A DNA stretch of 64,000 nt, from assembly GCA_903919715.1 (NCBI GenBank), contig CAIXJC010000011.1, forward strand, positions 124,001 to 188,000, given 5' to 3'. The notes below the pieces were generated by a model. It was not told the DNA's origin. It worked only from the letters and a program-made list of their open reading frames with translations, and made no database searches. Positions 49,508 through 59,039 of the stretch are shown here, in pieces. Positions within the stretch are counted from its first letter, which is position 1; each line of letters opens with the position of its first letter. A program made the position numbers and the translations under genes. Source of the stretch: an uncultured bacterium. GTDB lineage: Bacteria; Planctomycetota; Phycisphaerae; Phycisphaerales; SM1A02.

Positions 49508-50984
49508 TCTTGCTCAACTTCAAGCGACCCACAAAGGCGCAGCGCAACTGCTTCACCGTCAGCATGTCAATCCCAAATGGATGCAGGCTCTAAAGCTGAT
49601 CGGATTCGATCATGAATATGTGCGGGCAGAATCACAATATCTCTGGGACGACAAAGGAAATCGTTACCTCGACATGATCGGTGGATATGCGGTCTGCAAT
49701 GTGGGCCGCAACCACCCTGTCATTCGCAAAGCTTTAACTGACTTTCTTGCCTCGGGAGCGCCGTCGATGGTGCAGTTTGATGCGCCAATCCTTGCAGGTT
49801 TGCTTGCCCGTCAGTTGAAGGGACGCGTTGGGCGGGATCTTGACCGCGTGTTCTTTACGAATTCCGGGACAGAAGGCATCGAGACTGCGATCAAGTTTTC
49901 TCGGTGCGCGACTGGCCGACCAACGATGCTCTACGAAACTGGCGCATTCCATGGACTCTCCACTGGTGCGCTCGCGATGAACGGATGCGAAAGTTTTCGC
50001 AAAGGGTTCGAACCACATCCGGATCATTTTCAATCAGTGCGGTTCAACGATCTCAGTTCGCTCGAATGCGAACTCGCCAAAGGAAATGTTGCAGGGTTCG
50101 TCGTCGAACCAATTCAGGGCAAAGGAGTCAACGTCCATTCCTATGGATTTCTTGCCGAGGCATCGTCACTCTGTCATCGGTATGGCGCATTGTTCATCGT
50201 CGACGAAGTCCAAACTGGCATCGGACGCACAGGCTCGTTCTTAGCGATCGATCAGGAGGGCGCAGTAGAGCCCGACATGGTGATTTTGAGCAAAGGACTT
50301 TCAGGTGGGTATGTCCCAGTTGGCGCCGTGATGACTCGCACATCCGTCTGGGAAAAGGTTTTTTCTAGGCTCGATCGTGCGATTGTCCATTCGTCCACTT
50401 TTCATATGGGTGGACTCGCCATGGTTGCGGGTCTGGCGACTCTTTCGGTCTACGAAGACGAGCGATTGGCTGAACGCGCAACGCAAACTGGGGCACTGCT
50501 GCGCAATGGATTAGAAGCAATGATGCCGCGGTTCGAATTCATTCGTGCAATTCGACAGCGTGGGTTGATGATCGGAATTGAATTCGCAAAGCCGACAAGT
50601 CTGACTCTGAGGATGGCGTGGCGCATGATTCATGCGCTCGATGACAACCTGTTCACGCAAGCGATTTCAATTCCATTGATGCAGGATCATCGCATCCTCT
50701 CGCAAGTTGCTGGACATGGAATTCCTGTTCTCAAACTGACACCTCCGCTGACGATCACGCCTGACGACGTTACTGATTTTCTCAGCGCATTCGAACGGAC
50801 GATGATTGGACTCCACCGCTTTCCTGGACCTGCTTGGGATGCCCTGCGGCGCATCGCAGTGAACTCCATCCGATCGAGTACCGCTTCGCCAAGAGCGAAT
50901 ACCGAATCAGACGCGGCACAAGCTGCGGCTGAATGGCTTCGCGCGGATACTCAATCCAACGAGCACGTAGAGCCACATGGATAA
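49497..50984 (+). CDS. class III aminotransferase, HpnO-like
   Basis: A 495-residue PLP enzyme. MIGGYAVCNVGRNHP, FFTNSGTEGIETAIKF, FVVEPIQGKGVNV, IVDEVQTGIGRTG and SKGLSGGYVPVGAVMTR (the PLP Lys follows Ser) are class III signatures. The wider pattern (VHSSTFHMGGLAMVAGLATL, HRILSQVAGHGI) recalls the family containing HpnO, which makes aminobacteriohopanetriol, but many relatives have other substrates. The ATG at 49497 overlaps the pyrC end by 11 bases. An HpnN-like exporter gene follows with an 8-base overlap, which makes a hopanoid role worth considering. Confidence 0.85.
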   Translation: MPFDLAQLQATHKGAAQLLHRQHVNPKWMQALKLIGFDHEYVRAESQYLWDDKGNRYLDMIGGYAVCNVGRNHPVIRKALTDFLASGAPSMVQFDAPILAGLLARQLKGRVGRDLDRVFFTNSGTEGIETAIKFSRCATGRPTMLYETGAFHGLSTGALAMNGCESFRKGFEPHPDHFQSVRFNDLSSLECELAKGNVAGFVVEPIQGKGVNVHSYGFLAEASSLCHRYGALFIVDEVQTGIGRTGSFLAIDQEGAVEPDMVILSKGLSGGYVPVGAVMTRTSVWEKVFSRLDRAIVHSSTFHMGGLAMVAGLATLSVYEDERLAERATQTGALLRNGLEAMMPRFEFIRAIRQRGLMIGIEFAKPTSLTLRMAWRMIHALDDNLFTQAISIPLMQDHRILSQVAGHGIPVLKLTPPLTITPDDVTDFLSAFERTMIGLHRFPGPAWDALRRIAVNSIRSSTASPRANTESDAAQAAAEWLRADTQSNEHVEPHG

Positions 50985-53769
50985 CGATTTACTGCCCCCG
51001 CATGAGGCAGATTCAAACTTTCGCACACGAATGATTGCGTCACTCGCCGAGTATGTGACGCGTGCCCCGAAGACAGTTTTCTTCTGTGCAGTCCTTCTGT
51101 CCGTGCTGAGTGCGTGGTATGCACTCGAGAACTTAAAACTAGACGCCAACACCGATTCGCTCATCAGTCCAGATCGCGCATTCATGAAAACCTATCGAGA
51201 ATTCTGCCGCGAATTCGGTGACCTTGAATATCTGTACGTCGCCGTTGACGCTCGGGGAAATCCCGCCGCAGCAAAGGGCGCAGTCGATGAACTGAAAAAG
51301 GGACTTGAGTCTCTCGGCGAACTTCCGAACGTCTTCGCACGAATTGAGAGCGATGAACAATGGCGACTTGCTCCGCGAGCGATGTCGACCGAAGAATTGC
51401 GCGCACTTATCAGTGCCAAGGATGGTTTTCAACCACTTCTTTCTTCTGAGCACTCCCCTGCGAGCGCCCTTGCTGTACTGACGGCCGCAGATGAACGCTT
51501 ACAACGCCTCATGAGCAGCGGCCTTTCGATGTCCGCCGCAGAGCGCGAGAGTGTCGGCGCTGGAGCGGCACTCATGTTGCGAGCCGTCTCCGCTCAGCCC
51601 AACGATGAATTCGCTTTCGCGCACGAACGCCCCAGTGAGTATTTGGTTTCGTCAAGCGGCAACATGTTCTTCCTAGAGATTCTCCCGAGGAAAGATTTCT
51701 CGGGACTCGGAACTATTGAGCCAGTACTGAGCAAGATTCGCGCCGTAATTTCTGATGTGAACTCACACTGGACCGCAGTCGATATCGGCCTGACTGGAAA
51801 ACCCGTTCTGCAAGCAGATGAATTGTCGACGACGAATCAAGACATGACCCGCGGAACACTTGTGGCGACGGTGCTCGTCGTGCTGTTCACGATTTGGACC
51901 TTTGGAAGTGTCGTGCGACCCATTCTTGCGTGCATCATGCTCGCTCTGTCGTTCGCATGCACCTACGGGGCGGCGACGTTGTTCGTTGGGCGATTGAATT
52001 TGCTGAGTCTTGTTTTCATGTTGGTTCTTGTGAGCGCTGGAGTCGATTATGGAATCCATACGATCGCTCGATACACCGAATTCCGCCGACGATTCGGGAC
52101 AGTTCAATCGATACGGTCGGCGATGGTGGCCAACACGATCCCGACATGGGTCGGCGCTCTCACCAGTGCCGCCGTGTTTTTAATTGCACTTGGTACAGAG
52201 TTCGGCGGGTTGCGCGAACTTGGAATCATCGCAGGAACGGGGCTGATTCTCTGCGCGCTCATGATGACGACTGCGCTTCCAGCGCTCATCGTCCTCGTGG
52301 ATGGATGGCGTGAACAGCGCGCGACAGCTGCCAGAATTGCGCACGGCGGCGACGCGCTAGCTCTAGGAGAATTAGGTCCCAAGAGTCAGATATTTTTTAT
52401 GGCTGATCCGAACCTTGATGGCACGCCACGACCAACGGCACTGACATGCCAACCTCGTTCGATACTCATCGCGTCTTGCATCTTGACTCTCGGTTTGTTC
52501 GCTGTCATTCCCATGTTGAAGTTTGAAAGCAACCTGCTTCGACTTCAAGCAGATGGACTGGACTCGATCAAGTGGGAACATCGGATTCTCGAGGACTCCG
52601 TCAGCGCTTCGTGGTTTGGCGCCGTGATCTGCCGCAGCGAGGATGAGATCAAACAAACAATTGAACGCGCTCACGCACAGCCGCTTGTGCAGGAAGTCCG
52701 CAGTGTGCTCGACCTTGTTACTCCCGATACTGCAGAGCGAATTCGCCTTCGAGAAGAACTGACCAAGGATTTGGATCTGACTGATTCACCGACAGCCTCC
52801 GTTGCGATTGCGAGCCCCAAAATTTCACCCAATGCAGCAGCGCAGGAACTGACTGGCGAACTCGTCGTGCGGGTTCGTGAACGGCTGAGTCGGTTGATCA
52901 CGCTTGCGTCGCTTCAAGCAAAGGCCGAGGAGCTCGCACCGCTGCGTCAAATCGCTGAGGCACTGGGAGAACTTGGGCGAAAGCTGAATGATCCCGCGCT
53001 GCGCACTGCCGCACAGGCTCAGGCGCAAGAGATGGTGAAGAACACAGGAAATGCGCTCAAGCAGCTTGGAATTGGAGCGAAGGCGAGTTTGCGCGACAGC
53101 CTGCCGCTGGCAGTACGCGATCGATTCGTATCGCCCGAAGGTGGAATGCTCGTCTCCATTTTCCCAAAGGAAGATCTCTGGGAGTTTCCGCCTCTCCAGT
53201 CGTTTGTGAACGTCCTCCGCACGATTGATACGAATGCCACCGGCGTTCCAATGACCGTCTATGAATCCGTCATCGACATGAGAAATGCATTCATCTTGAT
53301 GTCAATTTGGTCAATGGTTGCGATTTCACTTCTGGTCTGGTTTGACTTACGGTCAATGATTGCAACGGCAACATGTATGGCGTGCCTTGTCATCGGAATG
53401 GGTTGGACATTTGGCATGCTTGGGCTCTTGGGCGTCTCGCTCAATCTTGCAAACTTCTTTAGTGTCCCAATGCTGCTTGGATTCGGCATTGACAGTTCGG
53501 TTCATGTCATACACCGAGCGCGCGAGCACGGAAACACGCGGATGTTTGGGTGGACGATGCGTTCGGTTGTATTAAGTGCTGTGACGACAGCCGTTGGTTT
53601 CGGAACGTTACTCTTTGCCGCTCACCGCGGCCTTCAGAGTTTGGGATGGGTCATGTTCATCGGCAGTTTTTCTTGCCTGATTTGCTCGGTCGTGTTGCTG
53701 CCAGCGGCGCTACGAATGTTTCCAAGTTTGCTTGGTTTGCCACCCAAATCTGCGCGCAGCGCACACTAG
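50977..53769 (+). CDS. RND/MMPL-family exporter, HpnN-like
   Basis: A 930-residue membrane protein with two RND/MMPL halves. Each has one helix, a long periplasmic loop (about 55-285 and 520-750) and about five more helices. The helix-4 segments VSAGVDYGIHTIARYTEF and MLLGFGIDSSVHVIHRAREHG carry the conserved GxDYxIH-type acidic residues of proton-driven lipid exporters. The size and order fit HpnN, which moves hopanoids to the outer membrane. The gene overlaps the aminotransferase gene by eight bases; its stop and that of the convergent HMA gene share one CTAG. Confidence 0.85.
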   Translation: MDNDLLPPHEADSNFRTRMIASLAEYVTRAPKTVFFCAVLLSVLSAWYALENLKLDANTDSLISPDRAFMKTYREFCREFGDLEYLYVAVDARGNPAAAKGAVDELKKGLESLGELPNVFARIESDEQWRLAPRAMSTEELRALISAKDGFQPLLSSEHSPASALAVLTAADERLQRLMSSGLSMSAAERESVGAGAALMLRAVSAQPNDEFAFAHERPSEYLVSSSGNMFFLEILPRKDFSGLGTIEPVLSKIRAVISDVNSHWTAVDIGLTGKPVLQADELSTTNQDMTRGTLVATVLVVLFTIWTFGSVVRPILACIMLALSFACTYGAATLFVGRLNLLSLVFMLVLVSAGVDYGIHTIARYTEFRRRFGTVQSIRSAMVANTIPTWVGALTSAAVFLIALGTEFGGLRELGIIAGTGLILCALMMTTALPALIVLVDGWREQRATAARIAHGGDALALGELGPKSQIFFMADPNLDGTPRPTALTCQPRSILIASCILTLGLFAVIPMLKFESNLLRLQADGLDSIKWEHRILEDSVSASWFGAVICRSEDEIKQTIERAHAQPLVQEVRSVLDLVTPDTAERIRLREELTKDLDLTDSPTASVAIASPKISPNAAAQELTGELVVRVRERLSRLITLASLQAKAEELAPLRQIAEALGELGRKLNDPALRTAAQAQAQEMVKNTGNALKQLGIGAKASLRDSLPLAVRDRFVSPEGGMLVSIFPKEDLWEFPPLQSFVNVLRTIDTNATGVPMTVYESVIDMRNAFILMSIWSMVAISLLVWFDLRSMIATATCMACLVIGMGWTFGMLGLLGVSLNLANFFSVPMLLGFGIDSSVHVIHRAREHGNTRMFGWTMRSVVLSAVTTAVGFGTLLFAAHRGLQSLGWVMFIGSFSCLICSVVLLPAALRMFPSLLGLPPKSARSAH

Positions 53770-54128
53770 TTCGGCGCTGGCACGACGGTCACTGTGTATC
53801 CCAAGCCGTGAATTGCAGACTCAACCTTTGCAGCAAGTTCAGGGGTGGCTATTTTTAATTGAACCGAGTGTTTCTCGAGCGAGACATGGACATCAGTCAC
53901 ACCATCGATTGCACGCGCTTCGGCATCGATCGCTTGAACGCACCCATCACAGTGCATTCCTTGAATATCCAAATACATCGTCGTCGCAGTCGCAGAGCCT
54001 GAACTGGCAGGAGCCTGTGCGCCCGCTTGAGGGCCTTCCTGACAACACATTTTATCGCAGCCAGTCACAGCGACAACGATGAAGATTCCCATGGTTGCGC
54101 AGACCGAGGTTCGTAAGAATGTTTTCAT
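53766..54128 (-). CDS. lipoprotein with heavy-metal-associated (HMA) domain
   Basis: A 120-residue protein. The signal ends in VAVTGC, a good lipobox, and is followed by a short linker with an MCC motif. From about residue 50 an HMA ferredoxin-like domain begins, with the metal site GMHCDGC and later LGYTVTVVP. Such domains bind Cu(I), Hg(II) or similar soft metals; a membrane-anchored periplasmic form suggests metal capture. It is third in the ribF-nrnA operon, starting by an ATGA overlap with the phosphoesterase. Confidence 0.88.
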   Translation of the reverse strand: MKTFLRTSVCATMGIFIVVAVTGCDKMCCQEGPQAGAQAPASSGSATATTMYLDIQGMHCDGCVQAIDAEARAIDGVTDVHVSLEKHSVQLKIATPELAAKVESAIHGLGYTVTVVPAPN

Positions 54129-55162
54129 GAGTGAACTCCAGAAAGAGAATCGATCGCCAATTCAACAGTACGGCGCGCATCTGCGATCGGCAAATTCAGT
54201 TTGGCGCCCGCTGCTTGAGCATGCCCCCCACCACCAAATTGCGCCGCAAAGTCACTGACATTCACGGTGGGCGCACCTGACGGTGAAGGCTTACTGCGAA
54301 AACTGACCTTCGTGATTCCAAGTTGTGTTTCAGTCAAGACGGCTGACATCGCAACCGAACCAATCGCCAGCGGAACATTCACAAGGCCTCCAACGTCATC
54401 GGAATTCGCCCCAGTTTGTGCGAAATCGGCGTGGGAAAGCGCCATAACGGTGGCGCGACCACCGAGATGAAATGTCAACGATGAAAGCGCGCGAGCCATC
54501 GCGGCGAGACGCACTGGGCGTCCATTCTCATCAAGCAATTGATAAAGAGACATCTTGTCCACGCCATGCGCAAGTAACCGAGATGCAAGCGCGAAGACCG
54601 CAGTATCCGCACTTTGAAAACGAAACCATCCCGTATCCGTTGCGAGTCCGACAAAGAGCGCCTCAGCAATCGAAAATTTCGCACTGCCTCCCGCTGGAAC
54701 GAGCGGCACGCCGAGTTCGTCAACCAAACGCACCACCAACTGCGTCGCAGATGCCATTGAACAATCAACGACTCGGTCCGATGCGATCTCATCTCCACGC
54801 GCATGATGATCGAGTCCAACCACTTTTCCCGCCATCGACTTGAGCCATCCATCAAGCGGTTCAACTTGACTCCACGCGCCAGTATCGACGAGTACGACCA
54901 AGTCGATCGCAGGATCTGGCTGTGTTGCCGGCGCGAACTGAATTTCCCCTGGTGCGGCGAGCGCGAGGATATTTGGATCGACGGATCCAGTGAATATCCC
55001 ATCTACGCGCTTTCCCATCGAACGTAGTGTGCGGGTCAACGCGAGAACTGATCCCGCAGCATCGCCGTCCGGCTTCGCATGGCTGACAACTGCAATATGC
55101 GACGCAGCACGCAAGCGCCCTGCAATCGAAGGCAAATCACTTGTCGACTGATAAGAACTCAT
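54125..55162 (-). CDS. nrnA: DHH-family phosphoesterase (NrnA/oligoribonuclease type)
   Basis: A 345-residue two-domain enzyme. The DHH part has SHAKPDGDAAGS, VVLVDTGAW, VGLDHHARGDE (the DHH motif) and FVGLATDTGWFRF. The DHHA1 part ends with FAAQFGGGGHAQAAGAKL, the nucleotide-binding GGGH. NrnA-type enzymes degrade short oligoribonucleotides and 3'-phosphoadenosine 5'-phosphate. The ATG at 55162 overlaps the ribF stop as ATGA, and the stop overlaps the HMA lipoprotein start in the same way. Confidence 0.9.
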   Translation of the reverse strand: MSSYQSTSDLPSIAGRLRAASHIAVVSHAKPDGDAAGSVLALTRTLRSMGKRVDGIFTGSVDPNILALAAPGEIQFAPATQPDPAIDLVVLVDTGAWSQVEPLDGWLKSMAGKVVGLDHHARGDEIASDRVVDCSMASATQLVVRLVDELGVPLVPAGGSAKFSIAEALFVGLATDTGWFRFQSADTAVFALASRLLAHGVDKMSLYQLLDENGRPVRLAAMARALSSLTFHLGGRATVMALSHADFAQTGANSDDVGGLVNVPLAIGSVAMSAVLTETQLGITKVSFRSKPSPSGAPTVNVSDFAAQFGGGGHAQAAGAKLNLPIADARRTVELAIDSLSGVHS

Positions 55163-56037
55163 GCGATCACCCGTGCACAATCGCGCGCAATCTGGGCAAC
55201 CAAGACATCGATCGAATCAAATCGCATCATGCCGCGGAGCCATTCATCAAAGGAAATGCACAGCACCTGACCATAGAGATCTGAGTTCGGTGGAAGGTGA
55301 AGGACATGAACCTCAAGCGTACGCGGACAATCGCCGAACGTTGGATTGGTTCCGATGCTTGCTGCGCCACGCCATTTGCGCCCCTGCGCATCCTCGACTC
55401 CAACGGCGTACACGCCATCACTTGGAAGCACAGAGCTCACTTGAGAAAAATTCGCCGTGGGATATCCGAGTTGGCGGCCACGCTGTTGGCCAAGGACAAC
55501 CGTGCCTGTGACCGAGTATGACCGTCCAAGCATCCGCCGCGCATCAGCCACACGTCCATTGGCAAGAAGCCAGCGAACCATCGAACTCCGCGCAGAAACC
55601 AACTGGCCATCATGCAGAGCAACATCCACATCGTCTGCGACGATGGTTTCAAACTTTCTACGACTTCCAATTTCACGCAGCGTGTTCACATCGCCACTTC
55701 GCCGACATCCAAATCGAAAATCCGCGCCTTCGACGACCGCGGAAAAGTTGATTCGTGACTGGAGCAACTCGATGAACGCATCCGGAGCAAGCGACAGCAA
55801 CTCTGCCGTCGTCTCCAAACATTCGACGCGCGCAACTCCGGAATCCAGAAGCCGTCTCTCTCGCTGCGCATTTGTCGTCAGCCTGGGAGGACAGACTCCG
55901 CGTGTATGCAACGCCGGATGAGAATCAAAGGTCACGGCGACGACGTCGCCCGCAGGCGAGAGATTGCACGCACGGCGAATCAGTCCCTGATGCCCTACGT
56001 GGACGCCGTCGAAGTTTCCGATAATGATTGCGGTCAT
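55159..56037 (-). CDS. ribF: bifunctional riboflavin kinase/FAD synthetase
   Basis: A 292-residue enzyme making FMN and FAD. The N-terminal nucleotidyltransferase has IGNFDGVHVGHQ and VTFDSHPA, then VVEGADFRFG and SSMVRWLL. The C-terminal kinase has GRQLGYPTANF, GVYAVGVED and GTNPTF. It is first in a tightly overlapping operon with nrnA and an HMA lipoprotein, and divergent from the glutamate dehydrogenase gene. Confidence 0.95.
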   Translation of the reverse strand: MTAIIIGNFDGVHVGHQGLIRRACNLSPAGDVVAVTFDSHPALHTRGVCPPRLTTNAQRERRLLDSGVARVECLETTAELLSLAPDAFIELLQSRINFSAVVEGADFRFGCRRSGDVNTLREIGSRRKFETIVADDVDVALHDGQLVSARSSMVRWLLANGRVADARRMLGRSYSVTGTVVLGQQRGRQLGYPTANFSQVSSVLPSDGVYAVGVEDAQGRKWRGAASIGTNPTFGDCPRTLEVHVLHLPPNSDLYGQVLCISFDEWLRGMMRFDSIDVLVAQIARDCARVIA

Positions 56038-56084
56038 TCTTGATTTGGCTCACCAGATCTGAGCGGAGAGGGTAGTTTTACGGC

Positions 56085-59039
56085 ATGACTACTGTGCGAT
56101 CAACCGATGCCAGCCAGCCGGGCTCCAAAGCCGACGGACTGCTGGACCAACTCTCAGCCGAATTCCACTCCACTGCCTGCGTTGTCGTGCCATGGTTTCT
56201 CGACAATATGCCAAAGATGTACTTCCAGGACACGACGCCGGAAGCGCAGCGAATACACGTTCGATCAATCTTGGCAGCGAAGACTTCTGGGCGACCAATC
56301 GACGTGACGCTCAAGAGTGCCGATGGGCAGTCCATCACCGCCATTCGATCTGAGAATCGAACTGGCGTTCTCGCTGACATCGTCCGAGACCTTCCAATGG
56401 ATTCCTCGCTTCGAGCAGCGAAGATTCACTCGTCGAAGGATGGGGCTCTGGTCATCGACACCTTTGAATTCGGAGAGCAGGAACCATTCGACAATGCCAA
56501 CGCACTGCAGAATGCGGCGATCGAAACCACGCTTGCCTTCTCGAAGACTCATCACCCAACTCTTGATGGTGATGCTCTTCGCAAGTTTCTTACTGGATGC
56601 TCGGCTCGATATTTGCTGACGCTCACCCCCCTGCGTATGTGCCGACACTTCGAACTCTTCCGACAGATTTCTGGAACTGACAAACCGATCGTGTTGCTAG
56701 AGTCCGAAGATGACCCAACAACAAGTCGAATCACAATTGCCGTCTCGAATGCACGAACTCGAACGATGCTCGAGCGCGCCGCACGAATTCTCACGCGGCA
56801 CAATGCGAGCATCACGCGGGCTCACTTGGACATCGTGCAGGATGCACCGTACGGGTCAGTCACCTTCCTCGGATTCATCGCACAGTGGGCGGATCACACA
56901 AGAATTGAAGCGAAAGATGTGCGTTGGGCGCCTCTGAAAAGTGAGATTATGCGTATCAAATGGCTCGACTTTCGCGTGGTTGAATTGATTGGGCGCCGCC
57001 CCGAATTCACCCTGCCAGAAGGCGAATTGATTTCGGCTTTCGCCGATCTTGTCCGGCAGATGCTCGTGCCAACCGATGCATTGGCATTCAGCCGAGACCG
57101 TGTGACTGCGGCAATTGAATCGCGCGTTGCAATCACTCGACCGATCCTGGAACTTTTCACGTCTCGCTTCGATCCGTCGAATCCACTTGGCGACAAAGAA
57201 TATCTCGCGCGTGGATCCGCACTCCGTGCCACCGTCGACGCGATCAGCGACTCTGATGATGCACGCGAGATATTTTCCGCATTCCTGAGTGCCGTCCAAG
57301 CGGTGCGGCGAACGAATTTCTTTGTGGCAGATCGATTTTCATTTTCAGTCCGATTGGATCCAGCCCTGCTCGTCGGACCAACTCGACCTGAGTTGCCCTT
57401 CGGCGTTTTCTTCGTCCACGGTCGTGGCTTCCATGGATTCCATGTGCGCTTCAAGGAAATCGCACGAGGAGGACTGCGCGTCGTGAAGCCTGCAACGGCG
57501 GTCCTCTTTGACCGTGAATCAGAACGACTCTTTGACGAGGTGTATGGGCTTGCCTTTGCGCAACAGCTCAAAAACAAGGACATTCCAGAAGGTGGCGCGA
57601 AGGCTGCAATCGTGTTGGAGCCACCGGCAGAAACGAATCGCTGCGTGAAAGCATTCGTCGATGGAATCCTCGACCTCATTACACCTGATCCTGCGACCCG
57701 ATCTCGGATCGTCGATCACCTTGGTCGCGAGGAGTTTATTTTTCTCGGGCCAGACGAAAACATCACTCCGCTGCACATTGATTGGATCGTTGCACATGCA
57801 GCGACACGGAAGTATCCGCTTGCGAATGCGTTCATGAGCTCCAAGCCAAACGGCGGAATCAATCACAAGGAATACGGGGTGACGAGTGAAGGCGTGAACG
57901 TCTTCCTTCGAATCGCACTGTTGTCCCAAGGAATCGATCCCGCAAAGCAGCGCTTCACCGTCAAGATCACCGGCGGACCCGACGGCGATGTCGCCGGCAA
58001 CATGATGCGCATTTTGCACCGTGACTATGGAGCCAACGCGTGCATCATCGGTGTTGCAGACGGAAGCGGCGTGGGCGAGGATCCACAGGGACTCGATCAT
58101 GCTGAACTCGAACGACTCTTTGTCGCGGGTCTCCCCATCAGCCAGTTCAACACGAAGTCGCTCTCCGCAAAGGGACGCGTTGTGAAAGCAGATACTCCCG
58201 AGGGAGTTCAACTTCGAAATACGCTGCATAACCGCCTTGTTTCTGATGCGTTCATACCTGGCGGCGGACGGCCAGCAACAATCAACGAAAGAAATTGGCG
58301 CGAGTTTTTACTACCCAACGGAAAACCGTCGAGCCCATTAATCGTCGAAGGCGCCAATCTTTTTCTGACGCCAGATGCTCGCGTCGCACTTGCCAAGGCA
58401 GGAACCCTCATCATCAAAGATTCGAGCGCCAACAAGTGTGGCGTGATGTGCTCGAGCTTCGAGATCGCATCAAGCATGCTCTTGAATGAAGAGCAGTTCC
58501 TCAAGATCAAGCCTACGTTTGTGGCGCAGGTACTCGAAAAACTACGAGAAGCCGCACGTCAAGAAGCAATCATTTTGCTCGGCGAGGGACGCAGGCATCC
58601 TTCGATTCCGCTGCCAGAATTGTCGACAAAACTCTCGTTGGCGATCAATGCAAGCGCGAATGCGATTCAGCCTGCAGTTGCAAGTTGGTCCACCACCAAC
58701 CGCGAAATCTTCCGTGAGGTCATCCTCAATCACATGCCTCGAGAACTCTCCAAGACCGTGGGTGAACGCATCTTCGACGAATTGCCGACCGCGTACTTGG
58801 AATGGGTCGTCGCAAAGGGCGTCGCAAGCCGAATCGTGTATCGCGAAGGGATCGACTTCTTTGCTTCGATGGAACCAAATGCCGTCGCTGAGACCGCACT
58901 GAGATACTTGCAGAAAGAGCGGGAAATGCGGGGACTTATTCGAGAAGTTCAAGAGAGCAAGCTTGAACATGCGGCACGCATTGGAGCCCTCCTCGAACGC
59001 GCCGGAATTCGAGCCGCACTGTTGGAGATCGAAACATGA
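56085..59039 (+). CDS. gdhB: large NAD-specific glutamate dehydrogenase
   Basis: A 984-residue enzyme of the large NAD-GDH group, shorter than the 180-kDa type. The N-terminal half (1-440) holds regulatory ACT-like segments. The catalytic core starts at about FVHGRGFHGFHVRFKEIARGGLRVV, then GGAKAAIVLE with a conserved Lys, FLGPDENITPLHIDWI, the nucleotide-binding TGGPDGDVAGNM, and LIVEGANLFLTPDAR. It oxidises glutamate to 2-oxoglutarate and ammonium, mostly in catabolism. The stop overlaps the MuiA-like start as ATGA. Confidence 0.92.
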   Translation: MTTVRSTDASQPGSKADGLLDQLSAEFHSTACVVVPWFLDNMPKMYFQDTTPEAQRIHVRSILAAKTSGRPIDVTLKSADGQSITAIRSENRTGVLADIVRDLPMDSSLRAAKIHSSKDGALVIDTFEFGEQEPFDNANALQNAAIETTLAFSKTHHPTLDGDALRKFLTGCSARYLLTLTPLRMCRHFELFRQISGTDKPIVLLESEDDPTTSRITIAVSNARTRTMLERAARILTRHNASITRAHLDIVQDAPYGSVTFLGFIAQWADHTRIEAKDVRWAPLKSEIMRIKWLDFRVVELIGRRPEFTLPEGELISAFADLVRQMLVPTDALAFSRDRVTAAIESRVAITRPILELFTSRFDPSNPLGDKEYLARGSALRATVDAISDSDDAREIFSAFLSAVQAVRRTNFFVADRFSFSVRLDPALLVGPTRPELPFGVFFVHGRGFHGFHVRFKEIARGGLRVVKPATAVLFDRESERLFDEVYGLAFAQQLKNKDIPEGGAKAAIVLEPPAETNRCVKAFVDGILDLITPDPATRSRIVDHLGREEFIFLGPDENITPLHIDWIVAHAATRKYPLANAFMSSKPNGGINHKEYGVTSEGVNVFLRIALLSQGIDPAKQRFTVKITGGPDGDVAGNMMRILHRDYGANACIIGVADGSGVGEDPQGLDHAELERLFVAGLPISQFNTKSLSAKGRVVKADTPEGVQLRNTLHNRLVSDAFIPGGGRPATINERNWREFLLPNGKPSSPLIVEGANLFLTPDARVALAKAGTLIIKDSSANKCGVMCSSFEIASSMLLNEEQFLKIKPTFVAQVLEKLREAARQEAIILLGEGRRHPSIPLPELSTKLSLAINASANAIQPAVASWSTTNREIFREVILNHMPRELSKTVGERIFDELPTAYLEWVVAKGVASRIVYREGIDFFASMEPNAVAETALRYLQKEREMRGLIREVQESKLEHAARIGALLERAGIRAALLEIET

